A stretch of 64,000 bases of DNA, taken from assembly GCA_963841105.1 (NCBI GenBank), contig CAWJCB010000034.1, forward strand, positions 310,001 to 374,000. The letters are read 5' to 3'. This stretch comes from VAZQ01 sp963841105 (lineage in GTDB: Bacteria; Pseudomonadota; Alphaproteobacteria; Rhizobiales; Xanthobacteraceae). Position numbers and translations under genes: made by a program. This document shows, piece after piece, positions 24,773 to 33,671 of the stretch. The number at the start of each line of letters is the position of its first letter. Position 1 is the stretch's first letter. Under the pieces are notes generated by a model that saw nothing but the letters and a program-made list of their open reading frames with translations, searched no databases and was not told the origin of the DNA.

Positions 24773-26098
24773 TCAGAGCATTCCGAGCAGCCGCGGAAGC
24801 CAAAGTGACATTTCCGGGATGTAGGTGACGAGGACGAGGAACACCAGCATGGTCACGAGCCAGGGCCACGTCGCAATGGTGAGCTCAGTGATCCCCATGC
24901 GGGCGATGCCGGACGCCACATAAAGGTTCAGGCCGACCGGCGGGTGACAAAGCCCGACCTCCATGTTCACCGTCATCAGAATACCGAGGTGGACCGGATT
25001 GATGCCCAGACCCGTCGCGACGGGAAAAAGAATCGGGGCGGTGATCAGCACGATGGATGACGGCTCCATCACGTTGCCGGCGAGCAGCAGGAGCAGATTG
25101 ACGAACAGAAGGAACTCGATCCATCCGATGCCGCTGCCGGTGACCCACCGGGTCATCGCCTGCGGAATTTGCTCGCTGGTCATCAGGAACGAGAACAGCA
25201 CTGCGTTGGTGATGATGTAGAGGATCATCGCGCTCATATTTGCCGAAGCGAGCAGCACCTTCGGCACGTCCGAGAGCTTCATGTCGCGATAGATGAATAC
25301 TGCCGTGACGAACGCATAGACGGCGCTCACCGCGGCGGCTTCGGTCGGGGTGAACAAACCGCCATAGATGCCGCCCAGCACGATGACGATGAGCAGAAGG
25401 CCCCAGATGGATTGCCGGAACGCGTGCAGGCGCTCGCCCCAGCTCGCCCGCGGCATGCGCGGATAACCGTTCCTCCATGCGCGGTAGAACGTCGTCATGC
25501 CCAGCATGGTCGCGAGTATCAGGCCCGGCACGACCCCGGCGATGAACAACTGACCGACGGAGGCGGACAGGACGCGGTTGCCCGCCGGGTCGAGCGCCAC
25601 GCTGCCTCCGGTAGCCACGGCAAACAGCACCATCACGATGGATGGCGGAATGAGAATTCCGAGCGCGCCCGAGGTGGCGATGACGCCCGCCCCGAAGCGC
25701 TTGGGAAAACCGTGCTGCACCATCGCCGGAAGGATAATGGAGCCGATGGCAACCACGGTCGCGGGCGAAGAGCCCGAGACCGCCGCGAACAGCGCGCAGG
25801 CCATGACCCCGGCGAGCCCGAGGCCGCCATGCCAGTGTCCCACCATGGAGCCGGCGAAGCGGATCATGCGCTGTGCGACACCGCCGTGGGTAAGAAAATT
25901 GCCTGCCAGGATGAAGAACGGCACCGCCATGATCTCGAAGCTCTCGATGCCGGTGAAGAGCTTGAGCGCAACCGCCTCGATCGGCACCTGCGTCATCAGG
26001 AACAGGAAGGTAAGGACAGTCAGCCCGAGCGCGATCGAGATCGGCATCCCGGTCAGCATGAGCGCAATCAGCAGGCCGAAGATGATGACGCTGTTCAC
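24773..26098 (-). CDS. dctM: TRAP transporter large permease (DctM)
   Basis: A 441-residue, 12-helix membrane subunit of a tripartite ATP-independent periplasmic transporter that couples sodium entry to solute uptake. Typical features: VIIFGLLIALMLTGMPISIALG at the start, VPFFILAGNFLTHGG in the middle and the helix-rich NLYVASGIARMG near the end. The GTG start overlaps the dctQ stop (GTGA). It is last gene of the dctP-dctQ-dctM set. The substrate is not evident. Confidence 0.93.
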   Translation of the reverse strand: MNSVIIFGLLIALMLTGMPISIALGLTVLTFLFLMTQVPIEAVALKLFTGIESFEIMAVPFFILAGNFLTHGGVAQRMIRFAGSMVGHWHGGLGLAGVMACALFAAVSGSSPATVVAIGSIILPAMVQHGFPKRFGAGVIATSGALGILIPPSIVMVLFAVATGGSVALDPAGNRVLSASVGQLFIAGVVPGLILATMLGMTTFYRAWRNGYPRMPRASWGERLHAFRQSIWGLLLIVIVLGGIYGGLFTPTEAAAVSAVYAFVTAVFIYRDMKLSDVPKVLLASANMSAMILYIITNAVLFSFLMTSEQIPQAMTRWVTGSGIGWIEFLLFVNLLLLLAGNVMEPSSIVLITAPILFPVATGLGINPVHLGILMTVNMEVGLCHPPVGLNLYVASGIARMGITELTIATWPWLVTMLVFLVLVTYIPEMSLWLPRLLGML

Positions 26099-26700
26099 GG
26101 CGTCACCTCTTTGGTCACGCCCTTGGCCGCCTCTTTGGCCATTTCCTTCGCTTCCTGCGGGCTCTCGATCACGCCCTCGACGTGTCCGGGATCATGATGC
26201 GGCAGTTCCCCGGTGCGCCAGAAGGCCCAGGCGACCTGGAGGAAGCGGAAGCACATCAGGTAGGAGCCAAGCGGCACGCACAGGAATACGATCCAGCGCG
26301 GCAACTCCAGGTCGGGGGATACCTGATCCGTCGCGCTGAGATGGTAGACAAAGACCGCGCCCATCGTTCCGACGACGGCTGTGAACAACATGCCGCAGAA
26401 GAGCCCGAACAGGATCACGTAACGGCGCGTCTCCGGACGCAGCGCATTGACGAGCACATCGACCCCGACGTGGATGCCGGTTCGCACGCCATAGGCGGCT
26501 CCGAACTTCGCCATCCACACGAACATGTAGATGCAAAGCTCCTGTGCCCAGGACAGGTTGATGTCGTAGAAAATGGGATAAAGCAGCGGGATGCCGACCG
26601 CGTAGCGCTGAACGACCGCGGCGAAGATCAGGAGCGTCGCGCCTGCGATCAGGCTCGCGATCAAAATCTCCTCGAACCGATCAAGAATGCGAAGAAACAC
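26095..26700 (-). CDS. dctQ: TRAP transporter small permease (DctQ)
   Basis: A 201-residue four-helix subunit that pairs with DctM. Segments: FEEILIASLIAGATLLIFAAVVQRY, a central NLSWAQELCIYMFVWMAKFGAAYG typical of DctQ, and GILVGVDVL-like turns. The C-terminus is a Lys/Glu/Ala-rich tail (EAKEMAKEAAKGVTKEVTP) longer than usual. It overlaps dctM by 4 bp. It is separated from dctP by 260 bp holding a long palindromic repeat. Confidence 0.9.
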   Translation of the reverse strand: MFLRILDRFEEILIASLIAGATLLIFAAVVQRYAVGIPLLYPIFYDINLSWAQELCIYMFVWMAKFGAAYGVRTGIHVGVDVLVNALRPETRRYVILFGLFCGMLFTAVVGTMGAVFVYHLSATDQVSPDLELPRWIVFLCVPLGSYLMCFRFLQVAWAFWRTGELPHHDPGHVEGVIESPQEAKEMAKEAAKGVTKEVTP

Positions 26701-26740
26701 CCCTGCCCCCCTCTGACCGGTGTTGACGGCTTCTGAGACA

Positions 26741-26843
26741 CGTCATTCCGGGCGCCGCGAAGCGGCGAGCCCGGAATCCATACCCCACGGACCGGGGTTA
26801 TGGATTCCGGGCTCTCGGCCTTCGGCCTCGACCCGGAATGACG
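26741..26843. repeat. Long palindromic intergenic repeat (REP-like)
   Basis: CGTCATTCCGGG at the left mirrors CCCGGAATGACG at the right, and GAGCCCGGAATCCATA mirrors TATGGATTCCGGGCTC around the centre. This is a near-perfect 103-bp inverted structure. A related repeat with the same CGTCAT/ATGACG ends is at 28034-28122. It sits between dctP and dctQ and could act as an mRNA stabiliser or partial terminator. Confidence 0.75.
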
Positions 26844-26958
26844 GCGCAATGATGCCGTCTATTGCATTGCTGGTTCGATGATCTCTGTCTCACGGTAGAT
26901 GCGTCTACGAGCATATCCTGAGTTGCCAAGCCTTACGCGGGCATGACGCTCAGGCACA

Positions 26959-27960
26959 TCAGTTGGTGGCGCCGTGCGTCTCCTTGACAAACTCGTCGAT
27001 GACGCTCTTGCCGACGCGAACCGCCATGTCCTTGTAGAGCGGCTCCATTGCCTTGTGCATGGCCTCGTTCTCTTCGGCGGTGGGAACGATGAAGGTGGTC
27101 TTGCCCGACTTCTTCATATCTTCCAGGGCTTCGGAATTCTCCTGCTCGGAGATGTTGTTGGCATATTTTGTCGCCTCCGCCATCGCCTTCTCGAGCTGGC
27201 CGCGCACATCAGCCGGCAATCCGTCCCAGAATTTCTTGTTCACGACGACGACGTAGCCGATATAGCCGTGATTGGTGAGCGTGGTGAATTTCTGGACTTC
27301 ATGCATTTTCTGCGTGTACATGTTTGAGGGGGTGTTCTCCTGGCCGTCGACGACGCCGGTCTGCAGCGCCTGATAGACTTCTGAAAACGCCATGACCTGA
27401 GGAATGGCGCCGAGGGCGCGGAATTGCGCTTCCAGCACCTTCGATGATTGAATACGGAACTTGAGACCCTTGTAGTCAGCCGGCATGCGCAGAGGCCTGT
27501 TCGCGCTCATGAGCTTGAAGCCGTTGTCCCAGTAGGCAAGTCCGACCATCCCTTTCGCTTCGAACAACTTGAGGAGCTTCTTGCCGAGCGGACCATCCGT
27601 CACTTTGCGCAGCGCCGCCAAGTTCGGCAGGATATAGGGCAGGTCGAATACCTCGAACTCCCTGATTCCGATCGGCCCGAATTTCGAGTTCGAGGGCGCC
27701 AGCATCTGCACGGCGCCGAGCTGCATCGCCTCGAGCTCCTCCTTGTCCTTATAAAGCGTCGAGTTTTGATAGACCTCGACCTTGACCTTGCCTTCTGTGT
27801 ACTTTTCCGCGAGCTCCTTGAACTTCTCGGCCCCCTTCCCTTTCGGCGTATCCGGCGCAACGACGTGGCTGAACTTCAGCACGATCGGCTGTTGCGCCGG
27901 CGCCGCGGCCGGCCATGCAACGGCTGCGGCAGAGATGACCGCGATGATCCAGTTTCGCAT
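26959..27960 (-). CDS. dctP: TRAP transporter substrate-binding protein (DctP family)
   Basis: About 333 residues: a Sec signal peptide (RNWIIAVISAAAVAWPAAAPAQQ) and a periplasmic binding domain with typical motifs (LKFSHVVAPDTPKGKGAEKF, the conserved arginine region LKFRIQSSKVLEAQFRALGA, and GVVDGQENTPSNMYTQK). It delivers an organic acid, usually a dicarboxylate or sugar acid, to DctQM. The start is the ATG preceded by GGAGGTTACGCTC; an ATG five codons upstream lacks a ribosome site. Confidence 0.93.
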   Translation of the reverse strand: MRNWIIAVISAAAVAWPAAAPAQQPIVLKFSHVVAPDTPKGKGAEKFKELAEKYTEGKVKVEVYQNSTLYKDKEELEAMQLGAVQMLAPSNSKFGPIGIREFEVFDLPYILPNLAALRKVTDGPLGKKLLKLFEAKGMVGLAYWDNGFKLMSANRPLRMPADYKGLKFRIQSSKVLEAQFRALGAIPQVMAFSEVYQALQTGVVDGQENTPSNMYTQKMHEVQKFTTLTNHGYIGYVVVVNKKFWDGLPADVRGQLEKAMAEATKYANNISEQENSEALEDMKKSGKTTFIVPTAEENEAMHKAMEPLYKDMAVRVGKSVIDEFVKETHGATN

Positions 27961-28033
27961 GAGCGTAACCTCCATGATTTATTTGTTCTGTTCTCGTCAG
28001 ACCGGTTGATGGCACCTATCGCTATGCTCGCAT

Positions 28034-28122
28034 CGTCATGCGCGGGCTTGACCCGCGCATCCATCGAAAAAGCGCTTTGTTCGTGAAAGCGGTAGATTGC
28101 CGGGTCAACCCCGGCAATGACG
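28034..28122. repeat. Palindromic intergenic repeat, second type
   Basis: Starts CGTCATGCGCGGGCTTGACC and ends GCCGGGTCAACCCCGGCAATGACG-like, with an inner hairpin on each side (GCGCGGGC/GACCCGCGC, GCCGGGTC/GACCC-type). It shares the CGTCAT/ATGACG borders with the repeat at 26741. It lies between dctP and leuA, which are both on the minus strand. Confidence 0.65.
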
Positions 28123-28239
28123 GAATTGTGTCAGTCTAGACCTTGTTGGCATAATTGGCTCCCGCTTCGAGGAAACCAGCACGACGGCGAGACAATTTGT
28201 CCTACCGCCAAGCGGCGCCAGCGAGCTGCAAAAAGTCCC

Positions 28240-29844
28240 TCACCCCGCGTCCGTCGAATGAATGCGGCGACCGGAAATCAGAGCGTCCGGTCTGTCTGCG
28301 TCCGGTCTGTCCTTCTGCCGGCGCACCATGAGCTTGTTGAGGGCGCCAAGATAAGCCTTGGCGGAGGCGACAAGCGTGTCGGGATCGGCGCCTTTTGCCG
28401 TCACCGCCCTGCCGTTCTCGGCGAGACGAACCGAAACCTCGGCCTGGGCGTCGGTGCCTTCCGTAACCGCGTGCACCTGATAGAGCTCCAGCACCGCCTC
28501 ATGCGGGATCAGCGCCTTGATCGCGTTGAAAGTCGCATCCACCGGACCGTTTCCGGTGGCCTGCACGGTGTGGTGCCGGCCCTCTATGTCAAGGGTTGCC
28601 GTTGCCGACTGTGGCCCCATCGTGCCGGCAATGACCGTGAGGCTGACCAGCTTGACCCGGTTCTGAGCGTGCGCGATCTCCTCATCGACAAGCGCCTCGA
28701 TGTCCTCGTCGTAGATGTGCTTCTTTCTGTCGGCGAGCGCCTTGAAGCGGATGAAGGCATCCTCGCTTTGATTTCCCGCCAAATGGTAACCAAGCTGTTC
28801 GAGCTTGTGGGTGAAGGCGTGGCGGCCGGAATGCTTTCCCATGACCAGCGAGCTCTGCTTCACCCCCACGCTTTCCGGGGTCATGATCTCGTAGGTCTGC
28901 GTGTGCTTGAGCATGCCGTCCTGGTGAATCCCGGACTCGTGCGCGAACGCATTGCGTCCGACGATTGCCTTGTTGTACTGCACCGGAAAGGAGGTGGCGG
29001 CGGCGACGAGCTTCGATGCCCGCGTCAGCATTGTGCTGTCCACACTTGTCCAGTACGGCAGAACGTCGTTGCGCACCTTCATTGCCATCACGACTTCTTC
29101 GAGCGCGGCGTTCCCTGCGCGCTCGCCGATGCCATTGATCGTGCACTCGATCTGGCGAATTCCGGCCTGCACGCCGGCAAGGGAATTGGCAACCGCCATG
29201 CCGAGATCGTCGTGACAGTGCGCCGAGAAACGCGCCTTTCCGGCGTTCGGCACCCGCTCGCGCAGCATCTTGATCAGCGCGAAATATTCCTCCGGCACGC
29301 TATAGCCGACAGTATCGGGAATGTTGATGGTGGTGGCGCCGGCATTGATGGCAGCTTCGACGCAGCGGCAGAGAAAGTCATGCTCGCTGCGCGTGCCGTC
29401 CTCGCTCGACCACTCGACATCGTCGGTGTGCTTGCGCGCACGGGTCACCTGCGAAATGACCATCTCGTAGACCTCGTGCGGCTCCTTCTGCAGCTTGTAT
29501 TTCATGTGCACCGGCGAGGTGGACAGAAAGGTGTGAATGCGGCTGCGCTTTGCCGGCCTGATCGCCTCGGCGCAGCGATCGATGTCGTTGAAAGCGGCGC
29601 GCGACAATCCGCAAATCACCGCGTTCTTGCTGCGCTTGGCGATCTCATGCACCGCGGCGAAGTCGCCCTCGGAGGCGATAGGAAAGCCGGCCTCAATGAT
29701 ATCGACTCCCATCTGGTCGAGGAGGTCGGCGACCTCGAGCTTCTCCTCGTGGGTCATGGTCGCGCCGGGGCACTGCTCGCCGTCGCGCAAGGTGGTGTCA
29801 AAGATGAGAACGCGGTCTTTCTCGGAATTTGCTGCTGTCGGCAT
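28240..29844 (-). CDS. leuA: 2-isopropylmalate synthase
   Basis: A 534-residue first enzyme of leucine synthesis: condenses acetyl-CoA and 2-ketoisovalerate. The N-terminal TIM barrel begins FDTTLRDGEQCPGATM (acetyl-CoA and metal site), with HCHDDLGMAVANSLAG carrying the metal-binding histidines and the GNAALEEVVMAM signature. The C-terminal LeuA dimer/allosteric domain spans about residues 390-510 and has the leucine-binding region around GNGPVDATFNAIK. A leucine-rich leader peptide and hairpin lie about 100 bp upstream, so leucine-sensitive attenuation is likely. Confidence 0.96.
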   Translation of the reverse strand: MPTAANSEKDRVLIFDTTLRDGEQCPGATMTHEEKLEVADLLDQMGVDIIEAGFPIASEGDFAAVHEIAKRSKNAVICGLSRAAFNDIDRCAEAIRPAKRSRIHTFLSTSPVHMKYKLQKEPHEVYEMVISQVTRARKHTDDVEWSSEDGTRSEHDFLCRCVEAAINAGATTINIPDTVGYSVPEEYFALIKMLRERVPNAGKARFSAHCHDDLGMAVANSLAGVQAGIRQIECTINGIGERAGNAALEEVVMAMKVRNDVLPYWTSVDSTMLTRASKLVAAATSFPVQYNKAIVGRNAFAHESGIHQDGMLKHTQTYEIMTPESVGVKQSSLVMGKHSGRHAFTHKLEQLGYHLAGNQSEDAFIRFKALADRKKHIYDEDIEALVDEEIAHAQNRVKLVSLTVIAGTMGPQSATATLDIEGRHHTVQATGNGPVDATFNAIKALIPHEAVLELYQVHAVTEGTDAQAEVSVRLAENGRAVTAKGADPDTLVASAKAYLGALNKLMVRRQKDRPDADRPDALISGRRIHSTDAG

Positions 29845-29908
29845 CTTGGGGGTCCTTGGTGGTCGTTGCCGCCCTCATGTCGGGCGCCGGCGGGGTTCCT
29901 TGCGGTTT

Positions 29909-29951
29909 CCCCTGAGCGCCCGGGCGCAAACGCCCAGCCGGCCCTCAGGGG
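29909..29951 (-). promoter_or_regulatory. leuA leader hairpin overlapping the leader-peptide stop
   Basis: CCCCTGAG and CTCAGGGG form the outer stem, and GGGCG-TTTG-CGCCC a strong inner stem. The TGA of the leader peptide is inside the 5' arm, so a ribosome stalled a few codons earlier at the Leu codons would leave the arm free, while a terminating ribosome would mask it. No T-run follows, so control may act on translation or on a later pause. Confidence 0.5.
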
Positions 29952-30064
29952 ACCATAAGGAGCAGCGGCCCGCCAATAATGAGAGCGGCAAGGGGCAAAG
30001 GGGCCAAAGGAGCAAAGCCTTCCCACCCCCGGCTGATCGCGCACAGCTTGCGGCGCGCCTGCAT
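29945..30064 (-). CDS. leuA leader peptide (candidate leuL)
   Basis: 39 codons. The ATG is preceded by GAGGG at good spacing. The sequence becomes leucine-rich towards the end (APLAPLPLAALIIGGPLLLM then VP and stop), with three consecutive Leu codons four codons from the terminator TGA. It has 9 leucines in the last 20 residues. This composition and the 100-bp distance to leuA fit an attenuator leader. The remaining upstream DNA to 30217 has no other feature. Confidence 0.6.
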   Translation of the reverse strand: MQARRKLCAISRGWEGFAPLAPLPLAALIIGGPLLLMVP

Positions 30065-30217
30065 CACAACGCCCTCGTCATTGACTCATCTCAAGGATGG
30101 CAGGGGGCGCACAGCGCAATTCCACCGAGGCGCATCCCGAGTCGGCACCTTCTAGCGGAAACCCCTTCATTTCCGCAAGACGTAATCTGATATCCCGCTC
30201 GCAGTCTTGGGAGATGC

Positions 30218-30967
30218 TCATGCTGCACTTCGCTCCCGCTCCCAGACATACCTGAGAAAGGCGGTGACATAAGACGGCATCATCGGGTCGAGATCGGCGG
30301 GGCTGCGAACGACCCGCACGCCGGTGAGCTCCGGCTGCGCCTGCCGCCGCATATGAGCGAGGATTCGTTCGCGCAACGAGGAAGCCGTCTCCGCCGAACG
30401 AAGAATCTTTATTTGCGCAATGCGTGCGCCAGCCAGCACCGTCGTCCAGGCCTGCTCCGCCTTGTAGTCGGACGCGGCAAGCCCGGTTTCTTCGTTCATC
30501 TCGCGCGCAAGATTTTTTCCGAAATCGATGTGGCTGCCATCGACGTCACTAAAATCCGGAACACCGGCGGGAAAGTAAATCCAGCCCGCATTCGCGGTAT
30601 GCTCCGCCATGACGCCAAGCACAAAGGCTCCGTCGCTTGCGCGCAAAGCTCCCATGGCAAAGCAGTTTTTGACTTGCCTGTCGGGAAAGTCCCAGTGGCG
30701 CCACGCCAACATGCTGGCGAAGTCGGTCGCGAAATAAGCTCCGTGGAACGTACCACCCGTGATCCTGTATTCGTGCAGCATCAGCACCCGCCCGTTCCAC
30801 AGCGCCGGGTTGTCGCGACGCAGCGCGGCGAAACAGGCGTCGATCTCCGCGCGCCTTTGACTGGCAAATTCCCAAACCCTCGGCGTAAGGGCAAGCTCGA
30901 GTCGTTCAACTGGAACGATCGTTGTTTTGATTGTCTGGTCGGGAACTGCTGGAGCAGCCGGATTCAT
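30218..30967 (-). CDS. NUDIX-like hydrolase
   Basis: 249 residues. The Nudix box is recognisable but incomplete: GSHIDFGKNLAREMNEETGLAA holds the REMNEETGL core, while the leading glycine-to-glutamate spacing is shifted. Such proteins hydrolyse nucleoside diphosphate derivatives; the substrate cannot be read from sequence. The N-terminal third (VWEFASQRRAEIDACFAAL, then RVLMLHEYRITGGTFHGAYF) is family-specific. It is on the same strand as leuA and starts 90 bp after the ABC transporter operon. Confidence 0.75.
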   Translation of the reverse strand: MNPAAPAVPDQTIKTTIVPVERLELALTPRVWEFASQRRAEIDACFAALRRDNPALWNGRVLMLHEYRITGGTFHGAYFATDFASMLAWRHWDFPDRQVKNCFAMGALRASDGAFVLGVMAEHTANAGWIYFPAGVPDFSDVDGSHIDFGKNLAREMNEETGLAASDYKAEQAWTTVLAGARIAQIKILRSAETASSLRERILAHMRRQAQPELTGVRVVRSPADLDPMMPSYVTAFLRYVWERERSAA

Positions 30968-31115
30968 GCGAGTTTCAAAAAATTTTATGGGCTCTTATCG
31001 GTCTTGCTGTTGTCGGCATCCAACGCAAATTAATGGAATAATTCGATGCGATGATGTAGGGTGGATTTGAAACCCGCCGCTACCGCAACACGCCTTAACC
31101 GTGACGCGCTTACAT

Positions 31116-32129
31116 CTACCGGCCGGCGGCCTTGCGGACGAAGCGACCGTCGAAAGTCTTCGCCAGGTCGATCTTGCTGCCCTTTAGCTCATCGTCGAAA
31201 GCCAGCAGCATGTCCGCGGCCGATTTCATGCCGCCTTCAGGAATCATGCCCGTAACGGAATAGGCTTCCTTGTTCGCCTTGACCGCGGCAACATAGAGCG
31301 CCTTGTCGCCGAGGTAATATTCCTGCGGCACAGTTGCGGCGACCTCCTCCGGGCTCGCTTTCTCCAGCCATTTGAGAGTCCTGTAAAAGGCGTTGACGAG
31401 AGCCTGGACTGTGTTCGGATTCCGCTCGGCAAAGTCGTGCTTGAGATACAGGACGGCCGCGGGGTTCGAGCCGCCGAATATGGCGCGGGTTCCGGCTTCA
31501 GTCCGGCTGTCCGCGACAACCTTGATGTCGCCGTCCTGCTCCAGCTTGGTGATCACGGGGTCGAGATTTGAGATCGCGTCAATGTCCCCCTTTTTCACGG
31601 CGGCCACCGCCGAAGGGCCGATTCCCACGCCGATATAGGCGGCATCGGTCGGCTTGAGGCCAGCCTTGACCATCATGTACATGACGAAGAAGTTGGTTGA
31701 CGAGCCCGGAGCGCTCACGCCGATCTTGGTTCCTTTGAGATCGGCGGCAGACTTGTACGTGTCCGCTCTATCCTTGCGCAATCCGACCACGATGCCGGGA
31801 TAACGTCCAAGCTCGATGACGGCCCTGATGTCCTGACCCTTGGCCTGCATGCGAATCGTATGCTCGTAGGCGCCAGTGACGACATCGACCGAACCGCCGA
31901 CCAGCGCCTGCAACGATTGCGCCCCGCCGCGAAAATCGTTGATGGTGACGGCGAGGCCCTGCTCAGCAAAATACCCGAGCCGCTCGCAAAGGGTCAGCGG
32001 CAGATAATAGAGTGCAGTCTTGCCGCCCACGGCAAGCGTGACCTGCTTCTTCTCGAGAGCCTGGCCATTTGCAGCGCCCGCCGAAAATGCGAGCGCAAGC
32101 ACGAGCACTGCGAGCCTGCGACCCTTCAT
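31116..32129 (-). CDS. NitT/TauT-type ABC transporter substrate-binding protein
   Basis: 337 residues with a Sec signal peptide (GRRLAVLVLALAFSAGAANGQA) and an SsuA/THI5-like domain: YYLPLTLCERLGYFAEQGL, DFRGGAQSLQALVGGSVDVVTGAYEH, LKGTKIGVSAPGSSTNFFVMYMMV. These proteins bind sulfonates, nitrate, pyrimidines or aromatic acids; the ligand here is unknown. The operon order on the minus strand is ATPase, PEBP, permease, this gene. Confidence 0.9.
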   Translation of the reverse strand: MKGRRLAVLVLALAFSAGAANGQALEKKQVTLAVGGKTALYYLPLTLCERLGYFAEQGLAVTINDFRGGAQSLQALVGGSVDVVTGAYEHTIRMQAKGQDIRAVIELGRYPGIVVGLRKDRADTYKSAADLKGTKIGVSAPGSSTNFFVMYMMVKAGLKPTDAAYIGVGIGPSAVAAVKKGDIDAISNLDPVITKLEQDGDIKVVADSRTEAGTRAIFGGSNPAAVLYLKHDFAERNPNTVQALVNAFYRTLKWLEKASPEEVAATVPQEYYLGDKALYVAAVKANKEAYSVTGMIPEGGMKSAADMLLAFDDELKGSKIDLAKTFDGRFVRKAAGR

Positions 32130-32167
32130 CTCATCTTCCTTTCAGGGGAAACTCAAAATCGTCAGCC

Positions 32168-32983
32168 TCACGTGCGCGTCTCCGCGACCACCGGCCGCCA
32201 CACCAGCAGCCGCCGTTCCGCCAGCGTCACCAGCCAATCGATCAAGATCACGAACGCGGTGAGCACCACCATGCCGGCGAACACGCCCGCCACGTCGAAC
32301 ACCCCCTCGGCCTGCTGGATGACGTAACCCAGGCCGGCGGCGGAGCCGAGATACTCACCGACAACCGCGCCGACGACCGCAAAGCCAACGGACGTATGCA
32401 GCGAGGAAAACATCCAGGAGAGCGCCGAGGGCCAATAAACGTGCCACATGAGCTGACGCTCATCCATGCCCAGCATGCGCGCATTTGCCAGAACCGTGGG
32501 GCTCACCTCCTTCACCCCCTGGTAAACGTTGAAGAACACGATGGGAAATACCAGCGTAAAGCCGAGCGCCACCTTCGACCAGATGCCCAGCCCGAGCCAA
32601 AGCGCAAAAATCGGCGCCAGCACGATCCGGGGCAGCGCGTTGAACATTTTCACATAGGGGTCGAACACTGCCGCCAGCATCGGCTGACGCGCGAACCAAA
32701 ACCCGATCAGGATTCCGGCAACCGAACCGGTGGCAAAAGCCAGAAGGGCTTCGAGCAGCGTAATCCACAAGTGATGCCAGATCGTGCCCTCGACGACCCA
32801 TTTGATGATGCGAACGGCAACATCGTATGGCGTGGAGAAGAAGAAGGGCGGCAGAACCTGCACGCCCGCGATCGGAACGGTGGTCAACAGCTGCCAGAGA
32901 ACAACGGCCACGAGGGCGACGAGAAACTGCAGCCAATGCAGGGTTGCGCGGGACACGCGACGATCAGACCCATGGCCCGCCAT
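32168..32983 (-). CDS. NitT/TauT-type ABC transporter permease
   Basis: About 271 residues, six membrane segments. The EAA loop region contains EALLAFATGSVAGILIGF and the permease signature VLANARMLGMDERQLMWHVYWP. The start is the ATG preceded by GGAAG at 7 bp, 35 bp after the PEBP gene stop; a longer reading would overlap that gene. Works with the ATPase and binding protein on either side. Confidence 0.9.
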   Translation of the reverse strand: MAGHGSDRRVSRATLHWLQFLVALVAVVLWQLLTTVPIAGVQVLPPFFFSTPYDVAVRIIKWVVEGTIWHHLWITLLEALLAFATGSVAGILIGFWFARQPMLAAVFDPYVKMFNALPRIVLAPIFALWLGLGIWSKVALGFTLVFPIVFFNVYQGVKEVSPTVLANARMLGMDERQLMWHVYWPSALSWMFSSLHTSVGFAVVGAVVGEYLGSAAGLGYVIQQAEGVFDVAGVFAGMVVLTAFVILIDWLVTLAERRLLVWRPVVAETRT

Positions 32984-33017
32984 GGCGGCGCTTCCGCTTG
33001 CCCGGCCGCGAAACAGC

Positions 33018-33587
33018 TTATGGCTTCGAGAACGTGCCGATGATTCCAGTCGCGCCCTTGGCATGGCCGTCAAGAGCCTTCATCACCTCGTCGCGCGTCA
33101 TGCCGGCTTGCAAGGCCTTTGGCTCCAGGTCGGTCGCGATCAAGGTGAACGTATAATGGTGCGGAGCGCCAGGGGGCGTGCAGGGACCGAAATAGTGCGC
33201 GAGGCTCATGGTGCTCTTGCCGCCGACATACTTGTCGGTCTGCTGGCTCGTCTCACCCTCGGCAAAGCCGCTGACCGAAGCCGGAATGCCGTAAGCCACC
33301 CAATGCACCACCCCGAGCCCGTTACGGCCTTCGGGATCGTACATGATAAGCGCGTAGCTCTTGGTGCCGGCCGGCGGGTTTGACCACGATAACGCCGGTG
33401 AAACATTCTCACCAACGCAGTTCGGGTTCTGCTTGTTGTTGCCGGCCATCTTCGTCGCCAACCGCTCGCCGTCCTTGAACGAGGAAGAGGTGACGGTGAA
33501 CACGCCCTGCGCATGGGCACTATGTGCGCACCAGGCGAAGGCCAGCACCGCGGCACCGGCAAAAGCGAGATATCGCATCGCAATCAT
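33018..33587 (-). CDS. YbhB/YbcL (PEBP/Raf kinase inhibitor-like) secreted protein
   Basis: 189 residues with a signal peptide ending AHSAHAQ. The PEBP signature is present: NVSPALSWSNPPAGTKSYALIMYDPE and VVHWVAYGIP, then the ligand-pocket GPCTPPGAPHHYTFTL. The function in bacteria is unclear; binding of small anions or lipids is likely. It sits between the ATPase and permease genes of an ABC importer, so it may bind the same ligand or be co-regulated with it. The first ATG has GGAG at suitable distance. Confidence 0.9.
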   Translation of the reverse strand: MIAMRYLAFAGAAVLAFAWCAHSAHAQGVFTVTSSSFKDGERLATKMAGNNKQNPNCVGENVSPALSWSNPPAGTKSYALIMYDPEGRNGLGVVHWVAYGIPASVSGFAEGETSQQTDKYVGGKSTMSLAHYFGPCTPPGAPHHYTFTLIATDLEPKALQAGMTRDEVMKALDGHAKGATGIIGTFSKP

Positions 33588-33671
33588 GAGGTTTCTCCAT
33601 CGGTGGCTCGATCGGATATTGATCGGATCTTGATCCTGTCTTGCCGTGAAAGTGTATGCGCCCTCGGCACG

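Noticed and set aside
25169..26197. A 342-codon plus-strand frame opposite dctM
   Set aside because: Antisense shadow of a clear permease gene; composition is untypical of proteins.
28117..29958. A 613-codon plus-strand frame opposite leuA
   Set aside because: It is fully antisense to leuA, which has complete family motifs; the frame reflects third-position GC bias.
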